Below are positions 58,490 through 64,000 of a DNA stretch of 64,000 nt, piece by piece. The DNA lies in NCBI GenBank assembly GCA_026545225.1, contig CM048845.1, positions 32,354,501-32,418,500 on the forward strand, given 5' to 3'. The stretch is from Cornus controversa. Its lineage: Eukaryota; Streptophyta; Magnoliopsida; Cornales; Cornaceae. A program made the translations under genes and the position numbers. Within the stretch, counting starts at the first letter, position 1, and every line of letters starts with the position of its first letter. Under the pieces are notes generated by a model, which had not been told where the DNA came from, ran no database searches, and worked only from the letters and a program-made list of their open reading frames with translations.

Positions 58490-59994
58490 TGATTTGTGTG
58501 TGAGTGTGACTCAAAAAGTATATCAATTAAAAATTACCACACTTCGCAATAGAATGAATTCCATGCAGAATAGGGCTATCGAAAGGGGTATCGTACCTCA
58601 GGGATTATGGTCTGATGAGTTGGAACACAGAATTAATTCTAATTAAATTTAAGAGAAAATAATTCTGATTTTTAAACTAAACTAACTAAAAAGTAAAATA
58701 AAATAAATCAAAGTAAATAGAAAGTGAAGATAGTATGAGAGAAATCTAGGATATTTGACTTCACCACTAACTCCACAATCAATGGTCAATTGAATCAACT
58801 ATGGGGAATTACATCATGCATAAGTGGTGTCAGTGGCTACAAGCTCACCTTCATTCATCAAAAAGATAACATATGATTAAGGTTAAGTCATGGACTATCT
58901 TCGATTGGCATGGGCCATCTGCCTAACTACTCTAATCTAGGGTGCAGTAAGCTTCATCTTCTCTAGGCATAATCCATCAAAGCTTTTAATGATATATTCA
59001 ATGATTCTCATTGTGTAATAATCGCTCTCATGATCACAGAAAATAAGAGAGATTGAGTTCAATAACAACAACTAAATATCTATGACAAAATAAAAAATCA
59101 TTGAAACTGAATTTACAAGACTTTTATTGCTCAATTCTATAATAAGAATCCTCTAAATTACATAATCTATGCATGTATATAAAGGTCCCCAATAATTAAA
59201 ATAATCAAAACATTGATGCTTTGTTAGGGCTACATCAAAACCCTAGTGGATGAACTAGCCGCTCATGGTAGAAGAAGAAGCTTCAACTGTTGAGGAAGAA
59301 GGCATCATCTTCATGAGTTATGCGTATGACTTCATTCTCCAATGGATCTGCAAAGTATGTCTTTTGTCCAAAGCTCTCTCAGACTCTCTAATCTCTGTAA
59401 TATCTCCTCAACTCAACCTCCAATTCTTCACTTTATACCCCAAGTGAATACACCAAAGTCCTTATCCAAATAGGAATTAATTAGGTTTTCCTGCAGCACT
59501 AATCAGGTGGGTTTTTCCTACTGATGTTCGGCCCAACTTTTGACCCATTAGAAGTCCGATTCACAGAATTTTCGTAATATACAAAAGTGTGCAGAATCCA
59601 ATTTTGTTCAACCTATATAGAAATTAAGTTGATTTGAGGCTCGAAAATAAGACTTCTGGTCCATTTTTCAAAATGGTATTAAGACTGTATGATGCGCAGA
59701 TTTGGGCTTCAGGCCCGAAACCTTCTTAAGCAGCTGTAATTCTCTTGGACCTCTTCCTTGGGCTGATTTGAGTTAAAATAAATGGTTGAATGTATCTCTG
59801 TGATGTAGGATTCATCTAACCATCTTAGATGTCTTCTTTAAAAGCTCAAAATTATGGTTTTAACTGAAATAATCATTAAGGTCTTGAAAATTCAGAAAAC
59901 ACTAAAACAAAGTAAAATAACAAAATAATCTATCACTAAGAGAATAAAATACATAAGTTAAGAGGCTAGAATGCGTAACATTCAACGCCTATCA
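58490..59994 (-). repeat. family A 5' LTR
   Basis: 1505 bp, TGATTTG...CTATCA on the plus strand, same family as 1061-2574 and 62656-63233. Confidence 0.92.
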
Positions 59995-60828
59995 CATGGA
60001 ATATCTAAAAGAATTTATTCTAACTCTCATTGCCTTTTCCCTCGAATCTAGTAATACCCTGTCAACAAGGTAAGCTTTGATAGGATCCATCCAACTGGGT
60101 TGGTTCTGTATGACCAGCACCTCTTTCTAGGAATGGATGTTGGGTTCCTCCAAAGAGTTGATTAGAGCCAGTTTGATCAGATCTGGCTGAGCAACTGACG
60201 CTGAACGTGCTAACCTATCGGCATTTAGGTTCAACTCTCTTGATATTTGAGAAATTCTAACTCTTTCAAATTTTGTGAGTTATTTTTCTACAAGGTTTTT
60301 TTAGGCTTTCATTTGATCATCTTTTGAAAGGTAGTCTCCCCCGACGTACTTCACGATTAGGTGAGAATCACTAAAATTTGCAAGTTCTTTACCTAAGTGT
60401 TTGTGCCAGTCTTAGGCCTAATAAGAGGTCCTCATACTCGACTTTGTTCTTTGATGCAGGAAATTCTAGATGGATCACTTGATGCAAAGATATTTTGTTA
60501 GGGGTCTGGATTTCCACTTCAATGCCTGACCCAGCTTGTGTTGACGACCCATCAACGAAGAGCCTCTATTCGAGGCGAGATAGAAGCTCTATCTCTTCGT
60601 CATCTTTAGGCTCGTACTCTAGCAAGAATCTGTAACTGTTTGCCCCTTTATGGTGGTCCGAGGTTCGTAGGTTATTTCGTAGATGCCCAGCTCTATTGCC
60701 CATTTGGCTACTCTTCCCAACTGATCAGGTTTATAAAGGATTACTCTGATTAGAAATTTAGTTGGCACAACGATTGGGTAAGCCTCGAAGTAATGCTAGA
60801 GCTTCCTCTTCGCTTGGACCAGGGCTCA
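59995..60828 (-). mobile_element. Tat-type pol fragment: RNase H, archaeal-type RNase H, start of integrase
   Basis: Minus-strand pieces: VAKWAIELGIYEITYEPRTT (RNase H end) near 60660-60720, LFVDGSSTQAGSGIEVEIQT near 60500-60560, EFPASKNKVEYEDLLLGLRL near 60400-60470, LNADRLARSASVAQPDLIK near 60175-60235, WMDPIKAYLVDRVLLDSREK near 60030-60090. Same lineage as 4672-10582 but far more diverged. Bounded by the family A LTR on one side and a family C LTR on the other. Fossil. Confidence 0.8.
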
Positions 60829-62655
60829 TGTCACGCCCCAAATTTTTGACTTCCGAAAATCGAGGGTGATTAAGTAATTCCAACCTTTAAACAAGCAACG
60901 GAAGACTTAAAATTTATCAAGCAACACTTTTATGAATTATTCATAATTTTTATAACACAGCGGAAGCCTTACAATCTCATCATGGACCCCTAAGTAGATA
61001 ACATGAACTTTTCAAGCTCAACAGTGCACATTAATCCCATATTCAAGTTTCAGTCGATTGATGGGTACCCCACTAATCGACTAAAACTTGGGCAATTTAT
61101 TAGCTCAGTGATCCTCAGCTTCGATCGACTAAAGGAAGTCTTTCAGTCAACTGATGGGTAGTTTCAATTGACTTATATATCTTTCAGTCGATTGAAGGAT
61201 TGTTTCCATCGATTGAAATAGGTACTTACGGACCCTGTATATGCAAACTCTCGGTATCTCACACTTTCGGTCGATTGATAGATGTTTCAGTCGACTAAAA
61301 CTTCCCTGCACCTGTTTTTCCCAGTTTCAACTCTCAAATTACTATTCACAAGGTTCTAATTTCAAAGGGGTATTCTATATACCAATTTTCCATCACCTAT
61401 CACTCACCATCATCATATATAATCAAAAGGACAAGTCCCTCAGCCATACAACACTTAAATCAATTTTCATGCTTTCTTAATTCAATCACTTCCCAATAAC
61501 ATACAAGCATATATGGCATTTAATGGAAATTCAATTCATCATGCTCATTACCTATCATTCAACATAATTGCAACATACATATGAAGTACGAATAATAAAA
61601 CATAAGTATCACATGTCCTCGAAACATAACTGGTCTTTATATATCCAACACGTGCATATAGTCCACATCATAGACATGCATTCAAATAAAACCAACTCTA
61701 CTGTGGGGGAGATGTCGCCACCTCCTTTCCATTTCCTGAAAAAAAATTAATTCTCATGGGATGAGCAACCATATGCTTAGTAGGAATGTCTAAAACACAA
61801 TTTTGCAAGTCCCGTGAATACCACATAAGCATATATTTGCATTTTTAATCATATTATGCAATTATGCACATACTACAACCATATTATAAGCAACATGAAA
61901 AACAACATGGTATGCATGACTCCCTCGATACATCCATTGGTCTCTAATTCCCTTGGACAAACTAATCCCACCTATCCGAGGCTCTATAACAAGGCTACCT
62001 CATCGTAGGACTCACCTTTATAGGGAGTATCCTCTTCATTTCTAACGGAGCTTTATAACAAGTTCACTCCATGAGGGCTTTCCGTTACTGGATCACCTCA
62101 TCACTCGTCAAGAAGACATTACCATCCAATTGAGCTCACCACCCTCAACATGGCAATGAAGATGCACCAACATGTTCAATCAATATACATTTATAACTCA
62201 AGCTCAACAAAGCATTTACATATCATGTTGCATAATTCTTATTTAAACCTCATGTATACACTTTGAACATGCTTCACATCTTTCACATTTCACATAATTC
62301 ATACTCTACACAATTCACATATTTCATATCTTGACAATTAAATAATGCTTTGCACTTAAACACATTTCTAAAGCAATTCATCAAGCACATAAGGGTCACA
62401 TTCTCACATATACATGAATTTGCACAATTCTTTCACAATTAAATCCCATCATGCTCTATAATCAACTATGATAATTATAAACATGTAATTATCAAATCTA
62501 GCATACTGAATTTATCAATTATGATAATTTAGCACTCTTTACTATTGAAAAACATCTAATTATCTCGCACAACCAAATAGTTTCCTTAACAACCAATACT
62601 CACAAAACCCCCAGATTCTATGGGTTAGGCATCCTTATCTCAAATTGGAAAAGAC
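60829..62655 (-). mobile_element. gypsy LTR (family C), truncated
   Basis: Left terminus TGTCACGCCCCAAATTTT, the reverse of a chromovirus LTR end. The body matches 33683-35448. It includes six or so TTTCAGTCGATTGA-like short repeats (61050-61300, both orientations). It stops near 62655 against family A LTR sequence before its other terminus is reached. Confidence 0.75.
61050..61300. repeat. scattered repeats of TTTCAGTCGATTGA
   Basis: At least seven variants of the TCAGTCGATTGA / AATCGACTGAAA motif occur in about 250 bp, some as CGACTAAAACT. They lie in the family C LTR. Confidence 0.75.
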
Positions 62656-63233
62656 TCTCCTTAATTCGCCACTTTATACCCCAAGAGAATACACCAAAGT
62701 TCTAATCCAATTAGGAATTAATTAAGTTTTTCCGCAGCACTAATCAGGTGGGCTTTTCCTGCTGACGTTCGGCCCAACTTTTGACCCACTAGAAGTTCGA
62801 TTCACGAAATTTTTGTGAAATTCAAAAGTGTGCAGAATCAAATTTCATTGAACCAAAATAGAAATTAAGTCGATTTAGGCTTGGAAATAACACTTCTGGT
62901 CCATTTTTAAAACGGGATTAAGATTGTATTAAGCGCATATTTGGGCTTCAGGCCTGTAACCTTCTTAAGCAGCTGTAATTCTCTTGGACCTCTTCCATGG
63001 GCGGATTTGAGTTGAAATAAATAGTTGAATGGGTCCATTTGATGTAAGCTTCAACTAACCCTCTTGGATGTCATCTTTACAAGCCCAAAATCATGTTTTT
63101 AATTGAAATAATCATTAAGGCCCTGAAAATATAGAAAACACTAAAACGAATTAAAATCACTAAATAATCTATCACTAAGAGAATAAAATACACAAGTTAA
63201 GAGGCCAGAATGCGTAACATTTAACGCCAATCA
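62656..63233 (-). mobile_element. family A 3' LTR, truncated
   Basis: Matches 59430-59994. Ends CCAATCA at 63233, followed by the polypurine tract CACCCCCAAACTTACA (63234-63249), which marks it as a 3' LTR read on the minus strand. Confidence 0.85.
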
Positions 63234-64000
63234 CACCCCCAAACTTACATATTGCTAGTCCTTTAACAATAGAATAAAACAGAACTAAAACAAGGAAACT
63301 AACAAACACTAACTAAACTACCCAAACTCCACTTTCGTGGAAGAAAACATTGCATTTAGCATGTCCAACAAGCCTTTAAGCCCCTAGGTTCCCCCTAATA
63401 GACGCGTATAGTCACGTGAGGGTTTCCTAAAATGTTACCCACAAACATTCAAAATTCTGTTTCAACATTAATTCAAAAAGAAGATTACAATATATAGTTA
63501 CAAACTTGCATTCAAGAATAATTTCAAACTTTCAAATTTCATAATTCAAAGCTATGGTTCCCACACATAATCCACATCAACATATCTCAAAGTAACCAAC
63601 TCTAGCTCTCCCATGAAAAGTGAACTAGCAGTCATCTCATGTGGCATAAACCAGCTCCGAATATATTAAGGAACATAGCCTTTCAACTCATTAGCTCCCC
63701 TTATTGAAATCATACTTCCAAACATGAATACATGACTTTTTCCCTTTTTTTTCATTTTTTTTTCATTACTTTATTGGTTGTGCAATGTCTTGATCTATTA
63801 AGCTTTCTGAAAGATCAATATAGCAAACTTTCAGTCAGTGACTCCCAAACCAAATGGCTTTAGGGCACTAGGCGTTAAGACACCCCGAAGAACCTAGTTA
63901 CTAGAATCAGTCAGGCGTTAGATAATGAAACAAAAATCAATGCCGATCGATGATGATGGATGTCAGAAATCCCCCATCGTGTCTCGGGAAACACTGCATA
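63234..64000 (-). mobile_element. family A 3' untranslated region, continuing beyond the window
   Basis: On the minus strand it runs parallel to the family B 3' region: CCCTAAAGCCATTTGGTTTG near 63860, GAGAGCTAGAGTTGGTTAC near 63600, GAAACCCTCACGTGACTAT near 63410. No coding region in the part visible; pol would lie further right. Confidence 0.82.

Larger units (their letters stand above)
56421..59994 (-). mobile_element. family A Athila-type element, 5' part (LTR, primer site, gag, start of protease)
   Basis: Minus-strand order: LTR 58490-59994 (TGATAGG...AATCA), primer site TGGCGCCGTTGCCGGAA (58468-58484), gag 56560-58330, beginning of protease up to 56421. LTR length 1505 bp, matching the solo LTR at 1061-2574. 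The rest of pol and the 3' LTR are not present next to it. Broken and old. Confidence 0.85.

Overview
This 64 kb window is flowering-plant nuclear DNA from a repeat-rich, gene-poor region. It is AT-rich. It carries Ty1/copia and Ty3/gypsy LTR retrotransposons of plant-specific lineages (SIRE-like copia, Tekay/Del chromovirus, Tat with dual RNase H, Athila-type), a CACTA DNA transposon, plant L1 LINEs, tRNA-derived SINEs and MITE-like foldbacks. I see no whole host gene, no tRNA or rRNA gene and no CRISPR array. The clearest host-derived sequence is one threonyl-tRNA synthetase exon lying inside the CACTA element.

Left half (1-33682): a plus-strand copia element enters from outside the window. 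Its pol region (1-1060 and 2575-3248) is split by a solo Athila-type LTR (1061-2574, target duplication AATAC). Its 3' LTR (3355-33682) is split by a CACTA transposon (4046-31978, target duplication AGT). The CACTA was itself hit by a minus-strand Tat element (4672-10582, duplication AGTAC) and a plus-strand Tekay chromovirus (17657-27256, duplication GGACC), plus LINE and SINE scraps. The copia LTR ends at 33682 inside an older gypsy LTR (33683-35448). That LTR in turn abuts an Athila/Tat-type fragment (35449-37371).

Middle (37372-41466): mostly unassigned AT-rich DNA. It holds a diverged ~300 bp duplicated segment, two MITE-like foldbacks and a probable Tat-type LTR.

Right half (41467-64000): family B is an LTR-internal-LTR-internal-LTR-internal array (41467-56420). 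Its internal regions carry only a short gag-like reading frame. The first LTR of the array holds a chromovirus-type LTR insertion (42704-45776, duplication CCCTC) that contains an array of six hairpin-forming repeats. At about 56421 the array meets, in opposite orientation, a truncated family A Athila-type element (56421-59994). Next come a Tat pol fragment (59995-60828), a truncated gypsy LTR (60829-62655) and the 3' end of a second family A element (62656-64000). Families A and B share primer site, polypurine tract and 3' untranslated region, so B looks like a non-autonomous partner of A.

Ages are judged by eye. The Tat LTRs differ at 8 of 364 positions. The Tekay LTRs are about 96-97% identical in two sampled stretches. 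Under a commonly assumed plant LTR rate both would be roughly one to two million years old or less. The copia, the CACTA and the gypsy LTR around them are older.
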